A stretch of DNA of 64,000 bases, taken from NCBI RefSeq assembly GCF_007829875.1, contig NZ_VIWV01000001.1, forward strand, positions 682,001-746,000, read 5' to 3'. Position numbers and translations under genes: made by a program. Below, piece after piece: positions 17,384 to 28,988 of this stretch; the first letter of the stretch is position 1, and each line of letters opens with the position of its first letter. The DNA comes from Streptomyces capillispiralis. GTDB lineage: Bacteria > Actinomycetota > Actinomycetes > Streptomycetales > Streptomycetaceae. Below the pieces are notes generated by a model, which saw nothing but the letters and a program-made list of their open reading frames with translations, did not search any database and had not been told where the DNA came from.

Positions 17384-18535
17384 CTAAGCCTGTCCGAGGA
17401 TCTCCTCGTAGAGCCCGGCCGTACGGCGGGCCACCGCGTCCCAGCCGAACTGCGACACCGCCCGCTCCCGTCCCGCCTCGCCCATCCGCCGTGCCGTCGC
17501 CGGGTCGCCGAGGACGGAGTCGAGGGCCCGTGCGAGGCCCGCCTCGAAGTCGTCGTCGAGGTCGACGAGTACCCCGGTCGAGCCGTCCGCCACGACCTCC
17601 GGGATGCCGCCGACGCGGGAGGCGACCACCGCGGTGCCGCACGCCATCGCCTCCAGGTTGACGATGCCCAGCGGCTCGTACACCGAGGGGCAGACGAACA
17701 CGGCGGCGTGCGTCAGCAGCTGGATCACCTCCGGGCGCGGCAGCATCCGCGGGATCCAGTGCACGCCCTCGCGGGCCCCGCTCAGCTCCTGGTACAGCTC
17801 GCGGAACTCCCGGTCGATCTCGGGCGTGTCCGGGGCGCCCGCGCACAGCACGACCTGCGCGGCCGGGTCGAGGCCGCGCACCGCCCGCAGCAGCTGGGGC
17901 ACGCCCTTCTGCCGGGTGATCCGGCCGACGAACAGCACGTACGGGCGGGAGCGGTCGAGGCCGATCCGGTCCAGGACGTCGGTGCCGGGGTCGGGGCGGT
18001 AGAGGCCGGTGTCGATGCCGTTGTGCACCACGTGCACCCGGCCGGGGTCGAGGGCCGGGTAGCAGCCGAGGATGTCGTCGCGCATGGCGCCGGAGACGGC
18101 GACCACCGCGTCGGCGGCCTCGACCGCGGTGCGCTCGGCCCAGCTCGACAGGGCGTAGCCGCCACCCAGCTGCTCGGCCTTCCAGGGGCGCAGCGGCTCC
18201 AGCGAGTGGGCGGTCACCACGTGCGGGATGCCGTACAGCAGCTTGGCGAGGTGGCCGCCGAGGTTGGCGTACCAGGTGTGGGAGTGGACGAGGTCGCGGC
18301 CCTGGAGGGCGGCGGCCATGGCGAGGTCCACGGAGAAGGTGCGCAGCGCGTCGTTGGCGCCGTCGAGCGCGGACCAGGGGCGGTGGCGCAGCACGCCGTC
18401 GGCACCGCCCTCGCCCCAGCAGTGCACCTCCAGATCGACCAGGGGGCGCAGTTCCCGGGCCAGGAACTCCACATGGACCCCGGCGCCGCCGTACACGTCC
18501 GGGGGGTACTCCCGGGTCAGCAGTCCCACTCGCAC
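17384..18535 (-). CDS. glgA: Actinobacterial glycogen synthase/alpha-maltose-1-phosphate synthase (GT4)
   Basis: 383 residues, GT-B fold, glycosyltransferase family 4. It starts VRVGLLTREYPPDVYGGAG, has VVHNGIDTGLYRPDP near 190, VLFVGRITRQKG near 220, and the donor-site ExxxxxxE pattern in EPLGIVNLEAMACG near 300. In actinobacteria this protein was named GlgA but was later shown, in mycobacteria, to be GlgM, which joins ADP-glucose to glucose 1-phosphate to form alpha-maltose 1-phosphate. The neighbouring glgC supplies ADP-glucose. The GTG at 18535 is preceded by AGGGGG. Either symbol is defensible; the donor is confidently ADP-glucose by context. Confidence 0.93.
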   Translation of the reverse strand: MRVGLLTREYPPDVYGGAGVHVEFLARELRPLVDLEVHCWGEGGADGVLRHRPWSALDGANDALRTFSVDLAMAAALQGRDLVHSHTWYANLGGHLAKLLYGIPHVVTAHSLEPLRPWKAEQLGGGYALSSWAERTAVEAADAVVAVSGAMRDDILGCYPALDPGRVHVVHNGIDTGLYRPDPGTDVLDRIGLDRSRPYVLFVGRITRQKGVPQLLRAVRGLDPAAQVVLCAGAPDTPEIDREFRELYQELSGAREGVHWIPRMLPRPEVIQLLTHAAVFVCPSVYEPLGIVNLEAMACGTAVVASRVGGIPEVVADGSTGVLVDLDDDFEAGLARALDSVLGDPATARRMGEAGRERAVSQFGWDAVARRTAGLYEEILGQA

Positions 18536-18573
18536 CCGTGAACCCCCTGTCTCGGCGGACGTCCCCTCCATGG

Positions 18574-19311
18574 TCACGCAGATGGGGCGCGTGGGGAAGA
18601 GCGGGGCGGCCGTGGGAAGCAGCAGTCGCCGCAGACGCCCCCACCGGGCACCCGGTAGTACAGGCAGCAACTGCGGCGCCGGAAGGCGGTGCCGGTGAGC
18701 GTTCCGGTGCCGGACAGCAGGGGGTGGGCGAGGAGTTCGCGGGCCAGGGCGGTGGCCCGGGCGGCGACGTCCGTACGGCCGTGGCCGCGTCCCCAGCGGT
18801 CCAGTTCGCGGGCGGCGCCCGCCAGCGCGGAGGCGGCGTTGCCGCGCAGCAGGCCGGGCGCGAGGCGGTGGCGGGCGCGCAGGGCCCCGGCGAGGGGTTC
18901 GAGGTGCCCGCGCAGCACCAGCTCCGCGAGGGTCGCCGCGTCACCGGGCAGCGGCCGTACCCCGGTCAGCCACAGGTCGTCGGGGGCGCTGCCCTCGGGG
19001 TCCCACAGCAGCAGCCGCGGAGCGAGGTCGGGGACGGCCCCGTACAGGGCGGCGTTGCCCAGGGCCACGGACCACAGCCGGGCGGCGAGCCCCTGCTGGG
19101 CCACCGACGCGGCGACCCGCGGTTCGGGGGTGCGCAGCGCGTCGGCGACCCGGCGGACCCGCGCGGCCAGGGCGTCGCCGTGAACGTCCGGGCCGCCGGG
19201 TCCGTATGCCTGGGCGAGGGTGGGCAGGCGGCGGCCCGGCGCTCCCGCCGTGCGCAGGACGAAGAAGCCACCGGGCCGGTGAAGGGCGGTGAGAGACGGA
19301 TCGAGGTCCAC
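18574..19311 (-). CDS. FhuF-like (2Fe-2S)-binding protein
   Basis: 245 residues. The diagnostic feature is the C-terminal cysteine cluster RRSCCLYYRV...CGDCCF (CC-x10-CxxC), the pattern of the ferric siderophore reductase FhuF, whose 2Fe-2S cluster reduces iron released from siderophores. The rest is alpha-helical and Ala/Leu-rich with no transmembrane segment. The start is uncertain: I take the GTG at 19311 (VDLDPSLTALHRPGG), which has only a weak upstream site. It is upstream of glgA but its product has no obvious link to glycogen. A perfect CCCCTAGGGG palindrome lies 20 bases upstream (19332-19341). Confidence 0.82.
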   Translation of the reverse strand: MDLDPSLTALHRPGGFFVLRTAGAPGRRLPTLAQAYGPGGPDVHGDALAARVRRVADALRTPEPRVAASVAQQGLAARLWSVALGNAALYGAVPDLAPRLLLWDPEGSAPDDLWLTGVRPLPGDAATLAELVLRGHLEPLAGALRARHRLAPGLLRGNAASALAGAARELDRWGRGHGRTDVAARATALARELLAHPLLSGTGTLTGTAFRRRSCCLYYRVPGGGVCGDCCFPRPPRSSPRAPSA

Positions 19312-19539
19312 GAGGTGCAGTAGTAGCAAGTCCCCTAGGGGGAACAACCAGGGCCCCCGGCCCGAGGGGCACCCACCCTGGGGATGACGGGGCCGTCGTC
19401 GTACTCCATCGGCAGTAGGACTCATTGAGTGCTCAGGGACGACGACGGGAACAGCCTGACGCGGCATCGTGTTGGTTATGGAAGCCGACCGTTCGCCGCG
19501 CCGGGCCCACCGCCCCGGCCTCACGCAGAGGAGCAGCCG

Positions 19540-22507
<2,968 letters not shown>

Positions 22508-23947
22508 ATGAGCAGTTCAGCGCAGATCGGCGTCACGGGGCTCGCGGTCATGGGCCGCAACCTCGCACGCAACTTCGCCCGCAACGGCTACACGGTCGCG
22601 GTGCACAACCGGACGGCGGCCCGCACGCACGCGCTGGTGGAGGAGTTCGGGCACGAGGGCAGCTTCGTGGCGGCCGAGACGGCCAAGGAGTTCGTGGCGG
22701 CGCTGGAGCGGCCGCGGCGGCTGGTCATCATGGTGAAGGCCGGTGAGCCGACGGACGCGGTGATCGAGGAGTTCGCCCCGCTGCTCGAGCCCGGCGACAT
22801 GATCATCGACGGTGGCAACGCCCACTTCGCGGACACCCGGCGCCGGGAGCGCGAGCTGCGCGAGAAGGGCATCCACTTCGTCGGTACCGGTATCTCCGGC
22901 GGCGAGGAGGGCGCCCTGCTCGGACCGAGCATCATGCCGGGTGGTTCCGCCGAGTCGTACGAGTCGCTCGGCCCGATGCTGGAGAAGATCTCCGCCAAGG
23001 CCGCCGACGGCGCGCCCTGTGTCACGCACGTCGGCCCGGACGGCGCCGGCCACTTCGTGAAGATGGTCCACAACGGCATCGAGTACGCCGACATGCAGCT
23101 GATCGGTGAGGCGTACCAGTTGCTGCGCGATGTCGCCGGGTACTCCCCCGCGCAGATCGCGGAGATCTTCCGCACCTGGAACACCGGCCGGCTGGACTCG
23201 TACCTGATCGAGATCACGGCCGAGGTGCTGTCGCACGTGGACGCGGCCACGGGCAAGCCGTTCGTGGACGTGGTGGTGGACCAGGCGGAGCAGAAGGGCA
23301 CGGGCCGCTGGACCGTGCAGATCGCGCTCGACCTGGGCGTGCCGGTGTCCGGCATCGCCGAGGCGGTGTTCGCCCGCTCCCTCTCCGGCCACGCGGCGCT
23401 GCGCGAGGCCTCGCGCGGCCTCGCCGGACCGAAGCCGACGCCGATGAGCGAGTCGGAGGCCGCGGCGTTCGCCGACCGGGTGGAGCAGGCGCTGTACGCG
23501 TCGAAGATCGTGTCGTACACGCAGGGCTTCCACAAGATCGCCGCGGGCAGCGAGGAGTACGGCTGGGACATCGACCTGGGCGCGGTCTCCGCGCTCTGGC
23601 GCGGGGGCTGCATCATCCGGGCGGCCTTCCTGGACCGTATCCGCGCCGCCTACGACGCACGGGCCGACCTGCCGAGCCTGCTCTCGGACGAGACCTTCGC
23701 GCGGGAGATCGCCGACGCGCAGGACGACTGGCGCGAGGTGCTGGTCGCGGCGACCCGCCAGGGCGTGGCCACGCCCGGTTTCGCCGCGGCGCTGGCGTAC
23801 TACGACGCCCTGCGCGCGGAGCGTCTGCCGGCCGCGCTGACGCAGGGCCAGCGCGACTACTTCGGCGCGCACACCTACCGGCGCACGGACCGCGACGGCT
23901 CGTTCCACACGCTGTGGGGCGGGGACCGCTCGGAGGTGTCCGCGTAG
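22508..23947 (+). CDS. gnd: 6-phosphogluconate dehydrogenase (decarboxylating)
   Basis: 479 residues, the full long-type length. It catalyses NADP-dependent oxidation and decarboxylation of 6-phosphogluconate to ribulose 5-phosphate in the pentose phosphate pathway. The Rossmann start is IGVTGLAVMGRNLARNFAR (residues about 7-25), followed by IIDGGNAHFADT near 100, the catalytic GTGISGGEEGA near 127, and HVGPDGAGHFVKMVHNGIEY near 180 with the Lys and Asn/His of the active site. The C-terminus carries ALTQGQRDYFGAHTYRR typical of Gnd. Stand-alone gene with a strong terminator 38 bases downstream. Confidence 0.98.
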   Translation: MSSSAQIGVTGLAVMGRNLARNFARNGYTVAVHNRTAARTHALVEEFGHEGSFVAAETAKEFVAALERPRRLVIMVKAGEPTDAVIEEFAPLLEPGDMIIDGGNAHFADTRRRERELREKGIHFVGTGISGGEEGALLGPSIMPGGSAESYESLGPMLEKISAKAADGAPCVTHVGPDGAGHFVKMVHNGIEYADMQLIGEAYQLLRDVAGYSPAQIAEIFRTWNTGRLDSYLIEITAEVLSHVDAATGKPFVDVVVDQAEQKGTGRWTVQIALDLGVPVSGIAEAVFARSLSGHAALREASRGLAGPKPTPMSESEAAAFADRVEQALYASKIVSYTQGFHKIAAGSEEYGWDIDLGAVSALWRGGCIIRAAFLDRIRAAYDARADLPSLLSDETFAREIADAQDDWREVLVAATRQGVATPGFAAALAYYDALRAERLPAALTQGQRDYFGAHTYRRTDRDGSFHTLWGGDRSEVSA

Positions 23948-23985
23948 GCACCGTGCGGGGGCTCGTGGCCCCGTGACCTGCCGCC

Positions 23986-24028
23986 GAGAGGGCGGTGGAC
24001 CACCTCCGGGGTGGCCCACCGCCCTCTC
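23986..24028. terminator. Strong hairpin terminator after gnd
   Basis: GAGAGGGCGGTGG pairs with CCACCGCCCTCTC over 13 bp across a 17-base loop that can itself fold. It sits between gnd and the convergent proline-rich gene and probably serves both. Confidence 0.85.
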
Positions 24029-24063
24029 GCTTTCCCGCGTTCGTACTTCTCCGTTGCTTGTCG

Positions 24064-24099
24064 CCGCTGTCCCCCGCTGTCCCCCGCTGTCCCCCGCTG
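24064..24099. repeat. 10-bp tandem repeat (CCGCTGTCCC, about 3.6 copies)
   Basis: Perfect 10-base units in a row directly after the gnd terminator, in a non-coding gap. A polymorphic minisatellite is the simplest reading. Confidence 0.85.
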
Positions 24100-24164
24100 C
24101 GATCCTGTGCCGTCGTTTGCCGTCCGTTCGGCTCGGCGGCCGCTGTCGGTCCCGTATGGGCGCG

Positions 24165-24437
24165 TCAGCTCAGGGGTGGGCCGGGCTCCGGGTTCGGTAC
24201 CGGCTCGGGGCCGGGCGGGATCGGTGAGGGCGACGGCTCGGGCGGCCCAGGCGCGGGCGGCGGCCCCGGAGCGGGAGGCGGGGGCGTGGGCTCCGGAGAT
24301 GGTGCGGGTTCCGGCCCCGGGGGCGGCGCCGGGGGGCGCGCCGGGTCGGGGTAGGGCTCGGGGTGGGCGGGGTCCGGGCCCGGGGTGGGTCCCGGGGTGG
24401 GGCCCGGCGGCACAGGATCCGGATACGGGTTCGTCAT
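24165..24437 (-). CDS. Extremely proline-rich 90-residue protein
   Basis: The ATG at 24437 is preceded by GGAGGA at 9 bases, the best support that the frame is used. The product is nearly half proline, with Gly, Glu, Ala and Ser making up most of the rest, in units such as PDPVPPGPTPGPTPGP and PEPSPSPIPPGPEPVP. No signal peptide, membrane segment or cysteine is present. It should form an extended polyproline II chain. Long proline runs usually need elongation factor P. Function unknown; a disordered spacer or scaffold is one guess. The repetitive DNA could also fake an open frame, hence moderate confidence. Confidence 0.6.
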   Translation of the reverse strand: MTNPYPDPVPPGPTPGPTPGPDPAHPEPYPDPARPPAPPPGPEPAPSPEPTPPPPAPGPPPAPGPPEPSPSPIPPGPEPVPNPEPGPPLS

Positions 24438-24600
24438 GACGGATGTCCTCCGGCCAGTCGGTCGACGTCGGCTCTGGACTACTCCCCCGCCTACCCGACG
24501 GCCGCCTCTCCAGTCACCCGCCCGCGTGACGGCTCGCCGCCCAGGTGGCGCACCGCGTGGACGGGTTCACCGTCAGAGCACGCCGTGGTCGCGGGCTCCC

Positions 24601-24684
24601 GCCGTCAGACCTTCTCCACCGTCAGGCCTCTTCTCCCCCACCTCAGGCCTTTTCTCCGCCGCCGTCAGGCCTTTTCTCCGCCGG
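24601..24684. repeat. Four imperfect 18-22-bp tandem repeats spanning the racemase stop codon
   Basis: Units of the form CCGTCAGGCCTTTTCTCCGC recur four times, the last two nearly identical. The stop codon of the racemase-like gene lies in the third unit. Because units differ in length, two reading frames both end in the same Gly-Glu-Lys-Ala-stop. Copy-number change here would alter only the C-terminal tail. Confidence 0.75.
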
Positions 24685-25332
24685 CCTCGGTCGCGGGCCG
24701 CCCGCTGCCGCCGCCGCACCCGCCGCGAGTCCCGGACGCGGGCTGGACAGCACCGGGACCGCGGTCGCGGTGAGCCGCTCGGCCGCGGCCATCGACGCCT
24801 GGGCGAGGACGATCACATCGGCGCCGGTGACGGCGTCGGCCGCGTCCGCGACCCGGCGTACGTACCCGTCCGTGTGCCCCGCCTCGAAGTGCTCCCAGGC
24901 CCGCTCCACCAGCACGGTCCGCACCTCGACGGGCCGGTCGGCCCGCCTGGCCTCCTCCTCGATCAGCGCCGTCGTCGGCCGGAGGGTGCTCTCCAGCGCG
25001 GCGAGGACGACGACACGCGGCCCGGCGGCCACGGCGGCGGCCGCCATCGGCCGGTCGACGCGCAGCACGGGGACGCCCGCCACTGCGGCGGCCCGCTCCG
25101 CGAGGTGGCCGATCGTCGAGCAGGTGCACAGCACGGCCCGGGCACCCGCGTCGACGGCCTCCCGCACCGTCGCCCGTACGTCGTCGGCGACGGCGGCGGG
25201 AGTCGTGGCGCGGGCCCGCTCCAGCAGTTCCTCGGCGACGACGTGCCGTAGTGCCAGGCCGGGATGGTCTTCGTCGCGCAGGGCGTCGAAGACGGGTACG
25301 TGGACGGGTGAGGTGTGCAGGAGGGCGAGCAT
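24643..25332 (-). CDS. Aspartate/glutamate racemase-family protein
   Basis: 229 residues. The fold markers are the N-terminal MLALLHTSPVHVPVFDAL, ARAVLCTCSTIGHLAE near residue 68 (catalytic-type Cys region), VVVLAALESTLRPTTALIEE near 105 and VTGADVIVLAQASMAAAE near 170. Asp/Glu/hydantoin racemases normally use a pair of cysteines; here the second position is Ala-Gln-Ala-Ser, so a two-base racemase mechanism is doubtful. The last 25 residues are low complexity and encoded in a tandem repeat. It is followed upstream by a GNAT and panD on the same strand with short gaps, possibly one transcript. Substrate unknown. Confidence 0.82.
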   Translation of the reverse strand: MLALLHTSPVHVPVFDALRDEDHPGLALRHVVAEELLERARATTPAAVADDVRATVREAVDAGARAVLCTCSTIGHLAERAAAVAGVPVLRVDRPMAAAAVAAGPRVVVLAALESTLRPTTALIEEEARRADRPVEVRTVLVERAWEHFEAGHTDGYVRRVADAADAVTGADVIVLAQASMAAAERLTATAVPVLSSPRPGLAAGAAAAAGGPRPRPAEKRPDGGGEKA

Positions 25333-25350
25333 GAGCAGCGGACCCCGCCG

Positions 25351-25701
25351 TCAGAACCGCTCGGGATGCGCCGCCAGCCACTGCTTCGCCGCCCGCATCA
25401 GCTCCGGACCGGCGGCCGGCGCTTCCTCGGGATGGCGTTCGGCCCACTTGGCGACGTACGGGCAGAGCGGAGCGACGGCACCGTCCTCACGGGCGGCGAC
25501 GGCGTAGAACTCGCGGGCGAGGGAGCCCGCGATGCCCTTGCCCTCGTGGGCGGGCTCCACGATGGTGTGCACCGGCACGAGCGCGTGCTCGGGCTCGTCG
25601 AGGACGAAGTACTCGATCCGTCCGACGACCTCGCCGTCCGTCACCGCCTCGAGCCGGCCCGCCGCCCGGTCGTCACGGATCTCGAAGTCACCCATGCCCA
25701 C
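25351..25701 (-). CDS. Small GNAT acetyltransferase (CPYVA type)
   Basis: 116 residues, the single-domain Acetyltransf_CG-like group: VHTIVEPAHEGKGIAGSLA (residues about 46-64, acetyl-CoA loop) followed by the conserved CPYVAKWAERHPE (79-91). The protein lies just after panD on the same strand. In enterobacteria a GNAT-like protein, PanZ/PanM, promotes PanD maturation; this one is a different GNAT subgroup, so that link is only suggestive. AGGAG stands 5 bases before the GTG at 25701; an ATG two codons in is the alternative. Two relatives occur at 50885 and 51817. Confidence 0.85.
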   Translation of the reverse strand: MGMGDFEIRDDRAAGRLEAVTDGEVVGRIEYFVLDEPEHALVPVHTIVEPAHEGKGIAGSLAREFYAVAAREDGAVAPLCPYVAKWAERHPEEAPAAGPELMRAAKQWLAAHPERF

Positions 25702-25728
25702 GTCTGCTCCTGCCTCGGTCTGCGCCGG

Positions 25729-26148
25729 TCAGGCCGTGACGGCCTGCGGGCTGCGCTCCTGGTCCGACCCCGGTACCGGCTCGGACGGGTCGGCCCCCAG
25801 AGCCACGATGCGGTTGGCGCCGTCCACGTGGACGACCCGGGGTTCCATCGCCCGCGCCTCGGCGTCGGTCACCTGAGCGTAACTGATGATGATCACCAGA
25901 TCCCCGGGGTGCACGAGATGGGCCGCCGCCCCGTTGATCCCGATCACCCCGGACCCGCGCTCACCCTCGATGACGTAGGTCTCCAGCCGGGCCCCGTTGG
26001 TGACGTCGACGATGTGCACCAGCTCACCGGGCAGCAGGTCCGCGGCGTCGAGCAACTCGGCGTCGATGGTCACGGATCCCACGTAGTGCAGGTCGGCCTG
26101 GGTGACGGTGGCGCGGTGGATCTTGGACTTGAACAGAGTACGCAGCAT
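25729..26148 (-). CDS. panD: Aspartate 1-decarboxylase
   Basis: 139 residues. PanD converts aspartate to beta-alanine for pantothenate and coenzyme A. It is a pyruvoyl enzyme made by self-cleavage between Gly and Ser; the site is visible in [10 protein letters not shown] at residues 20-29. Other family marks are [20 protein letters not shown] at the start, [19 protein letters not shown] near 45-63, [17 protein letters not shown] near 68-84 and IIISYAQV. The tail after residue 118 is a short variable extension. Upstream DNA is less GC-rich and may hold its promoter. Confidence 0.97.
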   Translation of the reverse strand: MLRTLFKSKIHRATVTQADLHYVGSVTIDAELLDAADLLPGELVHIVDVTNGARLETYVIEGERGSGVIGINGAAAHLVHPGDLVIIISYAQVTDAEARAMEPRVVHVDGANRIVALGADPSEPVPGSDQERSPQAVTA

Positions 26149-26737
26149 CTTGGACTCCCGGAAGACGGCTCCCTGCCCGCTTTCTGCAGGTCAAGGGCGG
26201 TATCACTCTACAATTGGCGCGCGCCTGAGTCGAAGATTGTGAGGAACATCGCTTCACTTTCGGTGAGCCGGCTCCCTGCATGGGCTTCCGTATGAACCAG
26301 GCTGTTGTGGCTCGTCGAACACGCCCCTACCCGAACACTCTTCGCGAACGCGCCAGGACCGATGCTGACGAAACGCTGACTTACCTGACGGCATATCAGG
26401 CGCGTGAGGGCACGGCCACGAGGTGATCGGTGTCAGTGAGCGCCGCGGACGCGATGAGGACCGGCACCCCGGGCCCCGGTGAAGTCGAGGCGCAGCTGGC
26501 GTCCAACCGCCCGCATGACTCGCAGGTGCAGCAGGGACTGGATACGCCGGCAGCTCTGCTGAGGCTTTCGACGACGCCCACTGCGGGCGCATATCGGTCC
26601 GCCACGGACACGCCCTCGTGCGGAGCCGCATTTCCAGGGTGCGCCGCGCTTTGTCAAATCCCCCTGGTGATCCCCCTGGTGTCAGGGGAGGTGTCGTCTA
26701 GCGTCTGGTCTGTCGCGAAGGGATGGAGGCAGCGCTG
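26149..26737. other. Gene-free stretch before the decayed HNH-SAVED gene
   Basis: 589 bases. It contains two abutting perfect copies of ATCCCCCTGGTG (26658-26669 and 26670-26681), the second of which also forms a CCCCTG/CAGGGG hairpin (26673-26688). A short minus-strand frame near 26396-26611 has no ribosome binding site or clear homology, though its end (VLIASAALTDTDHLVAVP) faintly recalls LysR ligand domains. GC content and frame use here are unlike the neighbours, which suits decayed DNA. Confidence 0.5.
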
Positions 26738-27420
26738 ATGAGCGGGAGCGGTGGGAAACGGAGCCGTCTTTCATCCAAGGCGGTTCTCGCCGTGTGGGTG
26801 CGCAGTGGAGGCAGGTGCATGCTGTGCAACGCGTACCTGCTGGAGGGGGCGATGTCGGGACGGACGCTTCCTTTGGGGGAGGTTGCGCACATCGGACAAT
26901 CTGATGCTGCTGTGTGCCCAGCAACATATGGAGATCGATGCGAAGGTCGCGCTGGACGTCTTCACCGTCGAGTGGCTGCGCCGTGTGAAGCAGGAGCATG
27001 AGGACCGTGTCAGGCACCTGACCGCGTTGGGGCCGGAGAGGGCCACCACGGTGGTGCGGATGGTGGGGTCGGTGCACGGAAATGCCGTCGAGCTGTCGCG
27101 GGAGACCGCTGCGAACGCTGTGACGGCAGGCCGCCGGTTTCCTTTGTATCTGGAGTCCTACTCACGGCACGGTGTGGAGATAGATCTGCGGCACATTCCC
27201 GGCGAGCAGGCAGCCGCTGCCTGGGACGCCTGCCGCCGAGGCCAGCCGTCACTACTATCGGCAGGCGACCAAGGTCATCGATGACGTGGTCCGAAACCGG
27301 CTGCGACCAGGGACAGAGCGGGAATCCGTGCAGCATCTGAGCGTGTTCGGATTTGCGCGTCTGCCATTACTGGTCTATCTCGGGTCGCTCTTCCGCCCGG
27401 AAACCGGCTCGCTGCCTGCC
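26738..27420 (+). pseudogene. Broken HNH-SAVED effector (CBASS Cap5-like)
   Basis: Three reading frames spell parts of one protein. Frame one, from the ATG at 26738, gives KAVLAVWVRSGGRCMLCNAY and GEVAHI, the start of an HNH nuclease. At about 26893 it jumps to another frame with DNLMLLCAQQHMEID, the second half of the HNH motif; the 20 or so residues normally between them are deleted. This frame continues through a linker and RRFPLYLESYSRHGVEIDLR. Near 27238 a further shift leads to HYYRQATKVIDDVVRNRLRPG and HLSVFGFARLPLLVYLGSLF, a SAVED-domain block. Sequence after about 27420 is lost. Intact relatives are cyclic-nucleotide-activated DNases in CBASS defence. This copy cannot make an active nuclease. 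Confidence 0.8.
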
Positions 27421-27599
27421 GCCCGCCCGAGGCCCTCGGCAGCGTGGAACTCGCGATCGAGGCGGGGTCGAGGCGCTGACACCGACCGCCCGGGCCGAAG
27501 TCCGGCTCACGCGCCCCTGCCCACTTGCGTGCGCCGCTCCTCCCTTCCGTACGGTCCAGCCGATGGCGAACCGCCCACGCACACGGTGAAGGAGAGCTG

Positions 27600-28988
27600 T
27601 TGAAGCCGACCGAGGAAGTGCTCCAGGACCTGACCCGGCCCTCGAACGTCTCCGTCCACTCCGACGACGCGCTCGTCGGGAAGGTGAAGGCCGCCATCAC
27701 GGCGGACGACGAGAAGCGGAAGGAGAACGAGGACGAGCCGCTCCGCCGGAAGCCCGCCCTCGTCCCGATCCTGCCGACAGAGCTGCCCCGGCAGTTCGAA
27801 GTGACCCTCTGGGACGTGCTCCACACCCTCGCCCGGGCCACTGCCCTGTCGTGGCGCGGTGCGGGCCGAGGGCTGGCGGAGCACTGGGGCGCACTCAAGT
27901 ACACCCAGGCCCTGGCCGGCGGTCGTGACTCCTTCCTCGGCCTCACCGACGAAGGCCACCGCATCGCGGACCACTACAAGTCGCTGCAGTCCAGGGAGCT
28001 CGGCATCGGCTTCGCGCTCACGCTCAGCGAGCACATGCTGCGCAGCCGTTTCCCCGACCATTCGGTGACGATGGTCCCCGCAGACACGGCGTTACGCGCG
28101 GGCTGGGCCCTCACCAGCAGGGACAACGGCGAGAAGGTGAGGTATCGCTATCGTCCCCAGTACTTCGCCGAGGTCTGGCGGCCGGGCGAGCCGTCCCTTG
28201 CCATCACCCTCGCCTGCAAGGGCAACCACAGCGACTCCGCCACCTCCGCCGAGCAACTGGCATCCGCCTCGGCCCACTCTGAAGCGGTCCACATCGGCAC
28301 GTGGAACGAGACCCCCGGCCTGCTGTTCAGCACACAACTCCCGACGGACGGCGCCACGATGACCGTCCACGCCCTCCAAGCGCCGGGCAGCAGCGGTCGT
28401 CTGTCCCCGGCAGAGGGCCGGGAAGCGAACCGGAACGCCCCGCCGTTCCAGGCGAACGTGATGCCGGACATCCATCCGCCGGCCGAGGGCCTGGTGGCAC
28501 GGGAGCCCGTACGGGGCTGCCACGTGCAGCCGAAGGACTACGCCTGGTTCCAGGAATCCCTGGCTCACACCACGGCAGCGGGCCTCATGGCCTTCACCGG
28601 CTCCGGCCACGCCACCGCCCGCCACCTGACCGACCGGCAGGGCCGCAAACGCTTCACCGGTCTCGAACACGCGGCCAGCATGAGCATCCAGGACGCCGCC
28701 CACACCCTCTTCGGCAACGAGTACGTCGGCACCGACCACGTCTTCCGCCTCAACGGCCCCCGCGTCGAGGCGTTCTCCGGCGTGGACAAGGAGGTCTTCC
28801 GACTCCTCGCCAGGGGCGACATCGAGGAGTACCGCGCCCTCGTCCACGCGAGCCGCCACGTCCGCCCCCGCCTCACCTTCGACAAGGACTGGGGCGGTCC
28901 GGTCTCCGTCCACGCCGACGGCTCCGTCTTCGCCCTGCGGCTGCTGCCGGGGCAGAACGAGGAACCCTGCGCGTGCTCGTCTCGCTGA
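27600..28988 (+). CDS. 462-residue protein of unknown function, possible degenerate PD-(D/E)xK nuclease core
   Basis: Start is a TTG with AAGGAGA four bases upstream, giving LKPTEEVLQDLTRPSNV. The middle of the protein (about residues 180-270) reads RYRPQYFAEVW, SLAITLACKGNH, then QLASASAHSEAVHIG and PGLLFSTQLP. This order resembles restriction-like nuclease families with a D...ECKG core, but here the acidic positions are Gln and Ala, so activity would be doubtful. The remainder is unassigned. A TTA codon at 28092-28094 makes expression bldA-dependent. It directly follows the broken Cap5-like gene and may be a defence component. I do not recognise it with certainty. Confidence 0.7.
   Translation: MKPTEEVLQDLTRPSNVSVHSDDALVGKVKAAITADDEKRKENEDEPLRRKPALVPILPTELPRQFEVTLWDVLHTLARATALSWRGAGRGLAEHWGALKYTQALAGGRDSFLGLTDEGHRIADHYKSLQSRELGIGFALTLSEHMLRSRFPDHSVTMVPADTALRAGWALTSRDNGEKVRYRYRPQYFAEVWRPGEPSLAITLACKGNHSDSATSAEQLASASAHSEAVHIGTWNETPGLLFSTQLPTDGATMTVHALQAPGSSGRLSPAEGREANRNAPPFQANVMPDIHPPAEGLVAREPVRGCHVQPKDYAWFQESLAHTTAAGLMAFTGSGHATARHLTDRQGRKRFTGLEHAASMSIQDAAHTLFGNEYVGTDHVFRLNGPRVEAFSGVDKEVFRLLARGDIEEYRALVHASRHVRPRLTFDKDWGGPVSVHADGSVFALRLLPGQNEEPCACSSR

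Noticed and set aside
24064..24099. Short tandem repeats (also at 24601, 43033 and 54089) as CRISPR arrays
   Set aside because: Units abut without spacers and are only 4-22 bases long; no cas gene is present.
26396..26611. A 71-codon leftward frame ending VLIASAALTDTDHLVAVP, faintly like a LysR ligand-domain end
   Set aside because: No start support, no N-terminal regulator part and similarity too weak to claim; recorded only in the gene-free entry.
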